From Saprospiraceae bacterium UBA2329 (GTDB lineage: Bacteria > Bacteroidota > Bacteroidia > Chitinophagales > Saprospiraceae): DNA of 64,000 bases. The notes beneath the pieces were generated by a model that worked only from the letters and a program-made list of their open reading frames with translations, was not told where the DNA came from and searched no databases. Shown in pieces: positions 43,291-52,876 of the stretch (position 1 is its first letter; every line of letters begins with the position of its first letter). Position numbers and translations under genes: made by a program. The stretch is taken from assembly GCA_002344975.1 (NCBI GenBank), contig DDUV01000110.1:41298-105297 (forward strand), written 5' to 3'.

Positions 43291-43299
43291 GAAATAAAA

Positions 43300-44895
43300 T
43301 CAAATCTCCGATGTAGTGAAGCGGCCTTCGCGGCGGCGTTTGGCGTAAGCCTTATACACCAAAAACGCGATGAAGCCCCAAACAGCCACCAGCAAAATGC
43401 GCGAGATATTGACGAAGAAAATCTTGCGTTTCAACTCCTCTATGACTGCGCCATCGGTTGCTTTTCCAATTTGTTCGTAAATCGCCTTGTTGGTGATCGC
43501 ATCCCAGATGCCCGGCAGGCTGCCCACGAATACAAAAATAAGAATGGCCGGCGTCACAAACTTGATGATGTATTTGAAAATGATCGGCACCGTCATGTCT
43601 GCGCCGCGTGTAATTTCCTCCCAGCCTTTGTCTATACCGAATACCCAGGCGAAGAGAATAATCTCGAACATGGCAAACACCACCAGCGAGACCGTGCCCG
43701 CCCAGTAGTCGTACTCATCGAAAACGCCGTATTTGAAAAACAACACGGTAGGAAGTCCCAGAATGAACACGATGGCCCCGAATGCCCATGCTGCCGAAGT
43801 GCGTTTCCAGCCAAACTCATCGCGCAGGAAGCCCAATACAGGCGTACCCATGGCCAACGAACTGGTAATGCCGGCAAAGAACAACAGTCCGAACCACAGC
43901 ACACCCGCCACAACAGCCAACACCGGCCCCCACTGCTGGAACAGGTAAGGCAGCGTGCGGAAACCAAGCCCCAAACCGCCGGCCTGCTGCACTAAGTCTT
44001 TCATGCCATCAATGCCGAAGTAGCCCACCGTGATGGGAATAACTATAGCGGCGCCCAGCACTACCTCTACAAATTCGTTCATCCAGCCGGCGCTCATGGC
44101 ATTGAGGGCCACGTCGTCGCGTTTGCGCAGATACGAGGCGTAGCACTGAATACTGCCCATGCCCACCGAGAGGGTAAAGAAAATTTGTCCGGCGGCAGCC
44201 AGCCACACTTTGGGCGTCCAGATGGAGGAAAAATCGGGCGTCCACAGGTAGTTCAGGCCTTCGGTGCCGTCGTAAACAGCGCCGGCGTTGCCCGACTTGA
44301 GCGTAATGCCCCGAATGGCCAGCAGCACCCCAAAGGCAATGAGCAAAGGCATGCCCACTTTGGCCACTTTTTCTACGCCGCCGCTGAGGCCGCGCGAGAG
44401 AATATAGGTATTGAGCGCCAGACAGAACACCCAGAAAGCGACATTAGAGTAATCGTCGAAAGCAGTATAACCGCTGAAAAAGTCGGCTACCTGCGCGCTG
44501 TCCATACCCTTGAAAGTGCCGGATATAGAGTGCCAGATGTAGCCCAGCGTCCAGCTTTCCAAATAGCAGTAGTATGCGGCTACAGCTACATTGGTAAAGA
44601 TGCCGAATACGCCGATGTACTTCCAAAGGAACTGTTTGGGCGCCATAGAATCGAGGATAAACGGCGTGCTGTGGTGGCCTCTGCCGCCCCCAAAGCGCCC
44701 CATGCTCCATTCTACATACAAAAGCGGAATGCCCATCAAAAGGAAACATACCAAATAAGGAATGATGAAGGCGCCGCCCCCGTTTTGGACTGCCTGCACA
44801 GGGAAGCGGAGGAAATTGCCCAAGCCCACGGCGTTGCCCGCCATAGCCAGTACCAGACCTACCCGGCTGCCCCAGGATTCGTTGTGTTTGCTCAT
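43300..44895 (-). CDS. Sodium-dependent transporter of the NSS/SNF family
   Basis: 531 residues with ~11-12 membrane helices. The N-terminal sodium and substrate site is typical: GLVLAMAGNAVGLGNFLRFP followed by AVQNGGGAFIIPYLVCFLLM and YVEWSMGR. Unwound helix 6 is in FFTLSVGMGSIQCYASYLRK. Bacterial NSS proteins import amino acids with sodium. A 52-residue helical partner gene follows downstream, as in MetPS-type systems. The amino acid carried cannot be read. Divergent from the ECF sigma gene. Confidence 0.93.
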   Translation of the reverse strand: MSKHNESWGSRVGLVLAMAGNAVGLGNFLRFPVQAVQNGGGAFIIPYLVCFLLMGIPLLYVEWSMGRFGGGRGHHSTPFILDSMAPKQFLWKYIGVFGIFTNVAVAAYYCYLESWTLGYIWHSISGTFKGMDSAQVADFFSGYTAFDDYSNVAFWVFCLALNTYILSRGLSGGVEKVAKVGMPLLIAFGVLLAIRGITLKSGNAGAVYDGTEGLNYLWTPDFSSIWTPKVWLAAAGQIFFTLSVGMGSIQCYASYLRKRDDVALNAMSAGWMNEFVEVVLGAAIVIPITVGYFGIDGMKDLVQQAGGLGLGFRTLPYLFQQWGPVLAVVAGVLWFGLLFFAGITSSLAMGTPVLGFLRDEFGWKRTSAAWAFGAIVFILGLPTVLFFKYGVFDEYDYWAGTVSLVVFAMFEIILFAWVFGIDKGWEEITRGADMTVPIIFKYIIKFVTPAILIFVFVGSLPGIWDAITNKAIYEQIGKATDGAVIEELKRKIFFVNISRILLVAVWGFIAFLVYKAYAKRRREGRFTTSEI

Positions 44896-45020
44896 AAGAG
44901 AAATATTTCGTTTAGGCGCAGTGAATGCGTGTTAAAGGTTTTCGGGGCGTTAAGGTAGGCTATTTTTGTTTTTAGCAACAAGTAATTGCCGTTTTTTCTC
45001 TCCAAAAGCCCGGCTATTTC

Positions 45021-45028
45021 TATTTTTG
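45021..45028 (+). promoter_or_regulatory. -7 element of the ECF/FecR pair
   Basis: TATTTTTG followed by GC, a perfect TAnnTTTG, 19 bases before the sigma gene ATG. A second TATTTTTG at 44961-44968 is further upstream. A -33 box at the right distance is not clear. Confidence 0.5.
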
Positions 45029-45047
45029 GCGCTTCAGAAACACCCGA

Positions 45048-45680
45048 ATGCTGCGTTCAGAAATCACCGACAACGAATTGATGCAGAGGCTGGCCACAGA
45101 CGGCGAAGCGGCCATGGCGTTGATATTCCGACGGCATTACGAACAGGTATGCCGTACGGTGTACAGGGTTGTGCCACAGGCGGAAACGGCCGAGGATATT
45201 GCACAGGAGGTTTTTTTGGAGCTTTGGAAAAGGCGCAATCAATTGACAATCAGCACTTCATTGGGCGCCTATTTGCGCAGGGCCGCTTTGAACCGGGCGC
45301 TCAACTATGTGCGCGACCAGAAAATGAAGTGGAGCGATGATGCGGAATTGCCTGCTATGTCGGACGGCGCTCCGGGCATACCGGAACAATTGGAAGCCAA
45401 GGAGTTGCAAAAAATGGTGGATCAATACATAGATCAACTGCCTGAAAAGTGCCGCTTGGTTTTTGTGTTGAGCCGGTTTGAGTCGCTGTCGCATGCGGAA
45501 ATTGCCGAGCAGTTGGACATCTCGCCCAAAACAGTGGAAAACCAGATAACCAAAGCGCTTCGGTTTCTCAGAAACGCCTTGGGGCCTTACATCGGGCTGC
45601 TTATTTCTGTATTTGTCAAAATCTGCGTAGGGGCATCGGCCCTGATTGGTGTCTTTGGAGATGAATTACCCAAAATATGA
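45048..45680 (+). CDS. RNA polymerase ECF sigma-70 factor (Bacteroidota family 1)
   Basis: 210 residues. Region 2: DGEAAMALIFRRHYEQVCRT and AETAEDIAQEVFLELWKRRN. Region 4: YIDQLPEKCRLVFVLSRFES, LSHAEIAEQLDISPKTVENQ and ITKALRFLRNAL. The C-terminal hydrophobic tail (LGPYIGLLISVFVKICVGAS) is also seen in this family. It overlaps the FecR gene by four bases (ATGA), so the pair is co-translated. Such pairs normally govern a SusC/TonB-dependent receptor; none follows here. Confidence 0.94.
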   Translation: MLRSEITDNELMQRLATDGEAAMALIFRRHYEQVCRTVYRVVPQAETAEDIAQEVFLELWKRRNQLTISTSLGAYLRRAALNRALNYVRDQKMKWSDDAELPAMSDGAPGIPEQLEAKELQKMVDQYIDQLPEKCRLVFVLSRFESLSHAEIAEQLDISPKTVENQITKALRFLRNALGPYIGLLISVFVKICVGASALIGVFGDELPKI

Positions 45681-46690
45681 GTTTGCCTGAAAACATAACG
45701 CTGCTGCTCACTCGCCAATGGAACGGAGAGTCGCTGACCGATCTGGAGCAATCTGCGCGCGATCAGTGGCTTGCCGCAGCCGATCATGCCGCAGAAGCTG
45801 ATCGCCTGCACCGCGTGTGGCTGGCAGCCGACAACTACCCCTCACACTATGAACCTGACTTTGACGCCGGCTGGAACAAGCTGAAAAGCCGCATGTCTGA
45901 TTCTAAACCCGTTCAAACGCCCGCTGCCAAAGTCGTTCTGATGCGCCGCATCGTGGCTGTGGCAGCCTCTGTTTTGCTGCTTCTCGCCGCCGGAATCTGG
46001 TGGCTGCTGCCCGATGCCCCCACCGAGCCGCCCTACCGCATTGTAGCCGCCCTGTCGGGCAAACCGATGGAGGTGGCGCTGTCGGATGGTTCGCTCATTG
46101 TGTTGCAAGACGGTGCCGAGCTGACATTCCCGGAAACCTTTCCCGACAAGGGTGCGCGCGAAGTAGAGCTTTCAGGGGAGGCGTATTTCAAAGTGACGCG
46201 CGACGAGCAACGGCCTTTCCGGGTGCAGGCGGCTTACACCCTGACCGAGGTGCTTGGCACCACGTTCAATGTGAGGGCCTGGCCGGGTGAAAATGCCGTA
46301 GAAGTAACGGTGGAAACAGGCCGGGTGCGTTTTTCTCCGGTCTCACAGCCGGGCGAGAGCCTGACGCTCCATCCCGGCGAGCGCGGGCAATGTTTGACGA
46401 ATGGTAACCTCGTCAAATCCGGCGACATGGAAATCAATGCCCTGTCTTGGATGACCGGCCAATTGCGCTTTCGCAGAGCCAAGCTTTCAGAGGCGCTTCA
46501 GGCCATCGGGCGCCATTATGAAGTAGTTCTGGACTTGGAAAAAACTGCGCTTGGCGACTGTTCCTACACCGGTTCCTTTGAAAAAGCCGAACTCAAAGAC
46601 GTGCTGCTCACGCTGGAACTCAATTATGGAGTGCGCATTTCCGAGGTCTCCCCCAAGCGATATGTGCTGCGCGGCGGTTCGTGCCGATAA
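45677..46690 (+). CDS. FecR-family anti-sigma protein
   Basis: 337 residues. Cytosolic N-terminus with a FecR-N/DUF4880-like start (NITLLLTRQWNGESLTDLEQ), one membrane helix at ~95-115 (IVAVAASVLLLLAAGIWWLL), a periplasmic FecR domain (~125-225; SDGSLIVLQDGAELTFPETF, VELSGEAYFKVTRDEQRPFR, YTLTEVLGTTFNVRAWPGEN) and the DUF4974 C-terminal domain (~255-335; LRFRRAKLSEALQAIGRHYE). It should hold the sigma factor until a receptor with an STN domain signals. The next gene is lon, so the receptor is elsewhere or absent. Confidence 0.94.
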   Translation: MSLPENITLLLTRQWNGESLTDLEQSARDQWLAAADHAAEADRLHRVWLAADNYPSHYEPDFDAGWNKLKSRMSDSKPVQTPAAKVVLMRRIVAVAASVLLLLAAGIWWLLPDAPTEPPYRIVAALSGKPMEVALSDGSLIVLQDGAELTFPETFPDKGAREVELSGEAYFKVTRDEQRPFRVQAAYTLTEVLGTTFNVRAWPGENAVEVTVETGRVRFSPVSQPGESLTLHPGERGQCLTNGNLVKSGDMEINALSWMTGQLRFRRAKLSEALQAIGRHYEVVLDLEKTALGDCSYTGSFEKAELKDVLLTLELNYGVRISEVSPKRYVLRGGSCR

Positions 46691-47043
46691 GGAACGGGGT
46701 CCGAATAAGCTACATCCCACCAGAGATCATACCGACTCTGCCCCATCTGTCCTGTACGGCCTTCCCGGTCTGTGCGGCCTGACTTTTTGTCTTATCCACG
46801 ACCATGTACTCCGAATGTGGAAAAATAGTCGCCTCCATGGCTGGAATACTTGCTAATATTGCGCCTGCAAGTGCCTTGTAATGCTGCAACGGAGCAAAAA
46901 TGCTTTGTTTCGGCATGGAAATTGCCCTTTACGAGGTTCTTATATCAATGGGCGCCCTGCTGTCATATCGGCAGGATTCGTCCGGGTTTCATCTGCTCCG
47001 GGACGCATTCCGAAAGCAATTTAATAAATATCGAAACAAAGCA
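46691..47043 (+). other. Leader region between fecR and lon
   Basis: 353 bases. The lon frame is open from 46900, but translation there (from MLCFGMEIALYEVL) is unlike any Lon N-terminus, so lon starts at 47044. A weak TAATATTG box (46854-46861) is the best -7 candidate, without a -33 partner. I see no small gene or RNA I can support. Confidence 0.5.
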
Positions 47044-49449
47044 ATGTTTGAAGAAATATTGGCACACAGAGGCATAGAGGAAGAAGGCGATTTCCTGCCC
47101 ATGATCTCCATTGAAGACGAAGAAGAGCCGGTCAACGGTGAAGGCATCCCGGAGGTATTGCCCGTTCTGGCACTTAAAAACACAGTGCTGTTTCCCGGCA
47201 TCGTCATTCCTATTACGGTGGGGCGCAACAAGTCCATCAAAGCCATCAATACAGCTTACGAGGAAAACAGGCTCATTGCCGTGTTGTCTCAAAAAGATGC
47301 CAACATAGAAGACCCTGCCGCCGAGGACCTTTACAGAGTGGGTTCGGTGGCCCGCATTCTGAAGCTCCTCAAAATGCCCGACGGCACCACCACTGCCATA
47401 TTGCAGGGCCGCACCCGGTTTTCGATGGAGGAAATGCTCGGCGAGCACCCGCTGATGACCGCCCGCGTTCGCACGCTCGGCTATGTACAAGCATCCAATG
47501 TACTTGAGTATGAGGCGCTTATTTCGTCTATTCTCGATCTGGCCAAAGATATCATAGAGCTTTCGCCGAATATTCCTTCGGAGGCGGCCGTCATGCTGCG
47601 CAACATCAGCAACCACAGCTTCCTGCTCAATTTTGTTTCGTCGAATCTCAACGCCAAAATCCAGCTCAAGCAACAACTACTGGAAACCGATGACCTGCGC
47701 GAAAAGGCATCGCTCATTCTGCAACAACTGCACGCAGAACTGCAACTGCTGGAACTCAAAGACCAGATAGAGTCGAAGGTGCGCGGAGATATTGAAAAAC
47801 AACAACGCGATTATTTCCTCAGTCAGCAACTGAAAACCATACAGGAAGAACTGGGGCAAAACCCGCAGGAAGAAGACCTCCAAAACCTGGTAGCACGAGC
47901 CGAAAAGAAACGCTGGGGCAAAGGTGCGGCGGATGTTTTCCAACGCGAACTCAACAAGATTCGCCGCATGAACCCGCAGGTGGCTGAGTACTCCATCCAA
48001 CTCAATTACCTCGAACTCATCCTCGACTTGCCCTGGGATGAATTTACCAAAGACAATTTCAACCTCAAGAAGGTGAAAGAGGTGTTGGATGAAGACCATT
48101 TCGGCTTGGAAAAAGTGAAGGAGCGCATCCTCGAACACTTGGCTGTGCTGAAACTGAAAGGCGACATGAAAGCGCCTATTCTTTGCCTCGTAGGCCCTCC
48201 TGGCGTAGGCAAAACCTCATTGGGCAAATCGGTGGCGCGCGCGCTCAAGCGCAAATTCATCCGCATGTCGCTGGGCGGCCTGCACGATGAGTCGGAAATT
48301 CGCGGGCACCGCAAAACCTACATCGGCGCCATGCCGGGCCGCATCCTGCAATCGCTCAAACGGGCGGGCTCTTCCAATCCGGTTTTCATCTTGGACGAAA
48401 TTGACAAAGTAGGCAAGGATTTCCGCGGCGACCCCTCCAGCGCCCTGCTGGAAGTACTCGACCCGGAGCAAAACTCCACTTTCTACGACAACTATCTGGA
48501 GATGGAATACGACCTCTCCAAAATTCTTTTCATCGCCACCGCCAACTCCCTCAGCACCATACAGCCGGCCCTGCTCGACCGCATGGAGATCATCGAGATC
48601 AGCGGCTATTCGATGGAGGAAAAAGTGGAAATTGCCAAACGCCACCTCATACCGGAACAACGCGCCGAACATGGCTTAGAGGGCAAGCACGTCAAACTGC
48701 GCCCGGAGGTCATCAGCCGCATCATACAATCTTACACCCGCGAATCGGGCGTGCGGGCGCTCAGTCGCGAAATGGCCGGCGTGATGCGCCACATTGCCAA
48801 AAACGTGGCCATGGAAGAACCCTACAACGTGACGGTGAAGATAGACGACCTGCCCAAAATACTGGGGCCGGAGCGCTACTCGAAAGACATGTACAAGGAG
48901 GAGAAGATCAGCGGCGTGGCCATCGGCTTGGCCTGGACTTCGGTGGGCGGCGAGATTCTTTTCATCGAATGCAGTCTGCACAAAGGCAAGGGCCATCTCA
49001 TTCTCACCGGCAATCTGGGCGATGTGATGAAGGAATCAGCCACTACGGCGCTCAGTTTCATCAAAGCGCACAGCGAAAGCATGGGTATCTCGCCCGATCT
49101 GTTTGAACAAAAAGATGTACACCTGCACATACCCGAAGGCGCCATTCCCAAAGACGGCCCCTCGGCGGGCATCACCATGCTCACCACCATCACCTCCGCC
49201 TTCACGGGCAGGCCGGTGAAGCCTTTCTTAGCCATGACGGGCGAAATCACCCTGCGCGGGCGAGTGTTGCCGGTGGGCGGTATCAAGGAGAAAATCTTGG
49301 CCGCCAAACGCGCCGGCATGAAAGACATCATCCTGTGCCGCGAAAACCAAAAGCATGTAGCCGAAATCAACACGGCCTACATCGAGGGCTTGCAGTTCCA
49401 TTATGTGGACCGCATGGAAGAGGTACTGGAGTACGCATTGGAGGGGTAG
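47044..49449 (+). CDS. lon: ATP-dependent protease Lon
   Basis: 801 residues from ATG 47044. N-terminal substrate domain with LPVLALKNTVLFPGIVIPIT; AAA module with Walker A GPPGVGKTSLGKS (GPPGVGKT at 384-391) and LGGLHDESEIRGHRKTYIGA; Walker B region VFILDEIDKVGKDFRGDPSS; and a C-terminal protease with catalytic Ser707 (PKDGPSAGIT) and Lys750 (GGIKEKILAAKRAG). Complete LonA that degrades misfolded and regulatory proteins in the cytosol. Ser and Lys spacing (43) equals that in E. coli Lon. A GC hairpin (49467-49494) follows the stop. Confidence 0.97.
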   Translation: MFEEILAHRGIEEEGDFLPMISIEDEEEPVNGEGIPEVLPVLALKNTVLFPGIVIPITVGRNKSIKAINTAYEENRLIAVLSQKDANIEDPAAEDLYRVGSVARILKLLKMPDGTTTAILQGRTRFSMEEMLGEHPLMTARVRTLGYVQASNVLEYEALISSILDLAKDIIELSPNIPSEAAVMLRNISNHSFLLNFVSSNLNAKIQLKQQLLETDDLREKASLILQQLHAELQLLELKDQIESKVRGDIEKQQRDYFLSQQLKTIQEELGQNPQEEDLQNLVARAEKKRWGKGAADVFQRELNKIRRMNPQVAEYSIQLNYLELILDLPWDEFTKDNFNLKKVKEVLDEDHFGLEKVKERILEHLAVLKLKGDMKAPILCLVGPPGVGKTSLGKSVARALKRKFIRMSLGGLHDESEIRGHRKTYIGAMPGRILQSLKRAGSSNPVFILDEIDKVGKDFRGDPSSALLEVLDPEQNSTFYDNYLEMEYDLSKILFIATANSLSTIQPALLDRMEIIEISGYSMEEKVEIAKRHLIPEQRAEHGLEGKHVKLRPEVISRIIQSYTRESGVRALSREMAGVMRHIAKNVAMEEPYNVTVKIDDLPKILGPERYSKDMYKEEKISGVAIGLAWTSVGGEILFIECSLHKGKGHLILTGNLGDVMKESATTALSFIKAHSESMGISPDLFEQKDVHLHIPEGAIPKDGPSAGITMLTTITSAFTGRPVKPFLAMTGEITLRGRVLPVGGIKEKILAAKRAGMKDIILCRENQKHVAEINTAYIEGLQFHYVDRMEEVLEYALEG

Positions 49450-49466
49450 AGGATAAAAACGCCACG

Positions 49467-49494
49467 GGCCCGATCTCTTTGCGAGCATCGGGCC
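49467..49494 (+). terminator. Possible terminator after lon
   Basis: ggcccgat pairs with atcgggcc over a 12-base loop, 18 bases after the lon stop. No T tract follows, so it may rather be an mRNA end-protecting hairpin. Confidence 0.4.
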
Positions 49495-49594
49495 TGTGTG
49501 CTGCCTCTAATTCTTCATACAAACAAAAGCGAATTCAGAAAGCGCGATTTGCAGATAATCAATCAGTTATCTATTTTAAAAAACAGCCCCTCAT

Positions 49595-49999
49595 TTATCT
49601 CTTCCGAAAATGCAGTTCCTCCACATGCTCGTCATTGTCGTCGCGGAGGCGGATGAGCGTTTCGGTGCGCTCCACGATGATCCAATCGTCGTTGAGTTCT
49701 TCAAGCGGGTCGGCGGCACCGGCGAAGAGGATGAGTTTGCCGGAGCCTTGCACCCAAGTGCCCACAGTCGTACTGCCCTGTCGGATGGAACGCAAAACGC
49801 CCCCGTTTTCAAAAACAAAAGAATAGCCGCTGAATTTGTGGGTCTCGTCTTTGGTCTTATCCCAGAAGTAGCTCACCTCCCAGTCGCCATTGGTGATGAC
49901 GCCGGAAACATCGTTGGAAGGCAGCGAATCGTCGGAAATGTTGGTGCACGCTGCGCCGAGCAAGATGGTGAGCACGGCGGGCAAAAGCAGATTTTTCAT
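49595..49999 (-). CDS. Lipocalin-like lipoprotein
   Basis: 134 residues from ATG 49999. Lipoprotein signal MKNLLLPAVLTILLGAAC, then SGVITNGDWEVSYFWDKTKD, KFSGYSFVFENGGVL, STTVGTWVQGSGKLILF, PLEELNDDWIIVERTET and a basic end LHFRKR. The strand pattern fits small lipocalin-like proteins common in Bacteroidota. Ligand unknown. The ORF continues upstream to 50074 but without a signal peptide at its start. Confidence 0.7.
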   Translation of the reverse strand: MKNLLLPAVLTILLGAACTNISDDSLPSNDVSGVITNGDWEVSYFWDKTKDETHKFSGYSFVFENGGVLRSIRQGSTTVGTWVQGSGKLILFAGAADPLEELNDDWIIVERTETLIRLRDDNDEHVEELHFRKR

Positions 50000-50086
50000 G
50001 GCAGTTACATTTGAATGGTGAATGAATGATTCAAATGTACGCCCCCGAAGGCGGGCATTGCAAATGGGATGCACCCGGCAGGGAAA

Positions 50087-50758
50087 CTACCCTTCCGAAA
50101 CGGGATTTTGGGGTGCCGAAGGAGACGCCTCGCTTACTTTGTTCTGAAACAACTTACCGGAACCTATGCCCAGACTGATGACCGAGCGCATGGCATCTTC
50201 GGTGCCGGCATCCACCATCGTCACCTTGTCGGGCGGCAGGTGAAAAATGAAACCGTTGGTGGGATTGGGTGCGGTGGGTACAAATACGGTGAAAAATCCA
50301 TTGGGCAACTCCGCGGTTACAAAACCGGTCATCAGAGCGCCGGAGCCGAAGGGGTCCACCAATGCTACTTTGGAAAACGGCATTTTGTCTTTGCTGAAAA
50401 GCTGCTGCACCGTTTCCCTGATGATGGTGTAAAAAGGCAGCGGTTTGAGCCATTGTTCCTCTAAGTTGTGGAACAGCCGGCGGCCTACCTCGGTGCGCAC
50501 GGCCAGCCCGATGAGGAAGAACAACACCAAAATGATGGCCAGCACCAGCAAATTGATGAGCCACGCATTGACATGATCGGAAAAACCGAGCAAACTGCTC
50601 AGCGGGCGAATGAATCCGATAAGAAGGTTGAACAAAAGGCGGATGAGGAAACCAAGTAAAGTAAGCGGTAGCACTACCACCAATCCGCCGAGGATGGTGG
50701 TGACGACAAAGCGCTGCGCCCGGCGAATGATGGGGCGCTTGCGTTGGAAAAAGGTCAT
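50087..50758 (-). CDS. DUF502 membrane protein
   Basis: 223 residues from ATG 50758. Two or three hydrophobic segments near the N-terminus (RFVVTTILGGLVVVLPLTLL, LLFNLLIGFIRPLSSLLGF and INLLVLAIILVLFFLIGLAV) precede a soluble part with PFYTIIRETVQQLFSKDK, SKVALVDPFGSGALMTGFVT and GFFTVFVPTAPNPTNGFIFH. That is the DUF502 pattern. Function unknown. Same strand as porQ, whose stop is 20 bases upstream of the extended frame. Confidence 0.9.
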   Translation of the reverse strand: MTFFQRKRPIIRRAQRFVVTTILGGLVVVLPLTLLGFLIRLLFNLLIGFIRPLSSLLGFSDHVNAWLINLLVLAIILVLFFLIGLAVRTEVGRRLFHNLEEQWLKPLPFYTIIRETVQQLFSKDKMPFSKVALVDPFGSGALMTGFVTAELPNGFFTVFVPTAPNPTNGFIFHLPPDKVTMVDAGTEDAMRSVISLGIGSGKLFQNKVSEASPSAPQNPVSEG

Positions 50759-50817
50759 TGTGTCGTGGTGATTTTGTTGTTGTTCAAAACACGGCAAAGG
50801 CCGGGCCGGTTGCAGTG

Positions 50818-51867
50818 TCAGCGCTTGAACTCCCGCAGATTGGTAGAAATACTGAGGTGATTCATGCCTCCCGCAAGGTGGTAGTTGTTGCGGCCATAGT
50901 CCAAGCGGAAGCGGCTGATGCGAATGCCCGCTCCGAAGGTGAAGCCCGACAACGAGCGGTAGTTGTTTACGCTCAGTTCCTGCCGCATGAAGTGGTTGTA
51001 GCCAAAACGGAGGCGCAGCGATTCCCGTTGCCCGATGAGCAATTCCCCGTTGAAAATAAAATGCCGGAAGAGGTTGTCAACAAAAAGCGAAGCCTTACCA
51101 GGTTCTACGGGTTCTTCATCGAAGATATTATTGTCTTCCGTTTCGTAAGGGTTGTCATAGAGCAGGTTCCAGCGGTTGAGGTGGTGATAAATGACGGAAA
51201 ACCGGAACGGAATGTGCTTCAGCCGTTTGGAAACCCCCGCCTGAAAATCGTAGGGCAAATCTTCCCGGTTGCCGCTGCGGTAGGTACTGAGTTGGGTACC
51301 CACATTGCGCATCACCAAGGTAAAGACCAATTTCCGGGCGGTATCGGCATACACGGCTGCCAGATCGGCGGCCAGGCCCAGCGAGCGGTAGCTCTCCATT
51401 TGGGAGGTAATGAGTTTGGCATTGACGCCTACCGACAAGCGCTCGTCAACGCGGCGGCCTGCGCCCAAGGTGATGGCGTATTCGGAGGCTTTGAAGGAGC
51501 CGTTGACCGTGCCGAACTCATCCGTTGCGGCAAATTCGCCATAGCGCACATAATGCACGCCGCCGTGCAAGGTGGTTTTCCAGGCATCGGCGTGGTGGGC
51601 AAAGGAGGCGTAGCCGTGTTGAATACCATTGCTGAGAAAGGCGTGGTTGAACGACAATTGCTGGTGCATGGCGGCATTGAGCAGGCTGGGATTGTGGTAG
51701 GCCAGCGCTGCGTCGTCGTCCACTACGGTGATGAGATTGCCGCCCAGCCCGGTGACGCGCGCCGAGGGAGAAAGTTGTAAAAATGAGTAAGTGTGCAAGC
51801 TGCCCAACTGGGCGGTAGCGATGTGTGAGAGCAGCAGCAGGCTGAAAAGTGTATAGAATATTCTCAT
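50818..51867 (-). CDS. porQ: Type IX secretion system protein PorQ
   Basis: 349 residues. Signal peptide MRIFYTLFSLLLLSHIATAQ, then the PorQ core: TYSFLQLSPSARVTGLGGNL, DDDAALAYHNPSLLNAAMHQ, YGEFAATDEFGTVNGSFKAS and many barrel strands of the PorP/PorQ/PorV type, finishing FRLDYGRNNYHLAGGMNHLS. PorQ is an outer-membrane part of the T9SS attachment complex (with PorU, PorV, PorZ) that processes cargo C-terminal signals. Four type-A and one type-B cargo proteins are encoded in this window. No other por genes are adjacent. Confidence 0.9.
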   Translation of the reverse strand: MRIFYTLFSLLLLSHIATAQLGSLHTYSFLQLSPSARVTGLGGNLITVVDDDAALAYHNPSLLNAAMHQQLSFNHAFLSNGIQHGYASFAHHADAWKTTLHGGVHYVRYGEFAATDEFGTVNGSFKASEYAITLGAGRRVDERLSVGVNAKLITSQMESYRSLGLAADLAAVYADTARKLVFTLVMRNVGTQLSTYRSGNREDLPYDFQAGVSKRLKHIPFRFSVIYHHLNRWNLLYDNPYETEDNNIFDEEPVEPGKASLFVDNLFRHFIFNGELLIGQRESLRLRFGYNHFMRQELSVNNYRSLSGFTFGAGIRISRFRLDYGRNNYHLAGGMNHLSISTNLREFKR

Positions 51868-51992
51868 ACGGTCAACAATGATTGGGAGAGTGGAAACATT
51901 CAGGATGCAAACAAAGCGAATGGTTTTTAAATTGTTCGGGAAAGGATAAATAATTCGCAGTTGTGTCGGGTGAAAGGCGGTCTATTCTTTGC

Positions 51993-52000
51993 TACTTTTG
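51993..52000 (+). promoter_or_regulatory. ung -7 promoter element
   Basis: TACTTTTG followed by CC, a perfect TAnnTTTG, 27 bases before the ung ATG at 52028. The -33 box is not clear. Confidence 0.55.
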
Positions 52001-52027
52001 CCGAAAGGCACATTAATTCGAGACAAG

Positions 52028-52705
52028 ATGAGCAACGTAAAAATAGAAGCCGGCTGGAAGGCCGCGCTGGCCGGGGAGTTTGAACAGCCTTATTTTGAGG
52101 CCATTGCGTCGTTTTTGCGCAGCGAGAAGGCCGCCGGCAAGGTCGTTTATCCTCCGGGAGGCTTGATTTTCAACGCATTCGACTCCACGCCTTTCGATCA
52201 AGTGAAGGTGGTGATACTGGGGCAAGACCCCTACCACAATCCCGGCGAGGCGATGGGGCTGTGCTTCTCGGTGCCGCGCGGCGTGAAAGTGCCGCCTTCG
52301 CTCGTCAATATTTACAAAGAATTGCAGGCCGATCTGGGCATTCCCGCAACGGGGCACGGCGACCTGAGCAGTTGGACCCGGCAGGGTGTGTTTTTGCTCA
52401 ACGCCATGCTGACGGTAGAGCGCAACCGGCCTCAAAGCCACCAAAATATAGGCTGGCAAACCTTTACCGATGCGGTGATCCGCACTTTGTCGGAGCGGCG
52501 CGAAGGATTGGTGTTTATGCTGTGGGGCAATTTTGCGCGCAAGAAGAAAACATTGATTGACACGGAACGGCACTTGGTGCTGGAATCGGCGCACCCCTCG
52601 CCGTTGGCGGGCAATGCCTTTTCGGGCTGCCGGCATTTCTCGAAAGCGAATGCGTATTTGGAATCAAAGGGGGTGGTGCCGGTGGATTGGAGGGTGGAGG
52701 GTTGA
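52028..52705 (+). CDS. ung: Uracil-DNA glycosylase (family 1)
   Basis: 225 residues from ATG 52028; the upstream in-frame codon at 51989 is inside the promoter. Family-1 UDG motifs: [20 protein letters not shown] (water-activating Asp and uracil pocket), [47 protein letters not shown] and the intercalation loop [20 protein letters not shown]. Removes uracil from DNA as the first step of base excision repair. Single-gene unit. Confidence 0.96.
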   Translation: MSNVKIEAGWKAALAGEFEQPYFEAIASFLRSEKAAGKVVYPPGGLIFNAFDSTPFDQVKVVILGQDPYHNPGEAMGLCFSVPRGVKVPPSLVNIYKELQADLGIPATGHGDLSSWTRQGVFLLNAMLTVERNRPQSHQNIGWQTFTDAVIRTLSERREGLVFMLWGNFARKKKTLIDTERHLVLESAHPSPLAGNAFSGCRHFSKANAYLESKGVVPVDWRVEG

Positions 52706-52876
52706 GCGGCGCCCGCCTTGCGCGCGAGGGATAGCAGCGGAATGGCGGCGGCGTAGATACGTTGCGCGCAACGTTTCCGAAGAGAACGCCGCCATGCAGC
52801 GGATAGCCCGGCCCCACCGCCTGTTTCGATCGGATGGCAAGAGATGAGACTGAGTGGGGCGCGCCCTGAAACAATG
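52706..52876. other. GC-rich gap with nested inverted repeats
   Basis: 171 bases between convergent ung and the CPMC gene. atggcggcg (52742-52750) pairs with cgccgccat (52787-52795), and between them lies a perfect 16-base palindrome acgttgcgcgcaacgt (52759-52774). No T tract, no coding signal I can support. Confidence 0.7.

Noticed and set aside
46900..47043. Extended Lon N-terminus
   Set aside because: Residues before MFEEIL resemble no Lon and add a hydrophobic stretch; ATG 47044 gives a normal-length Lon.
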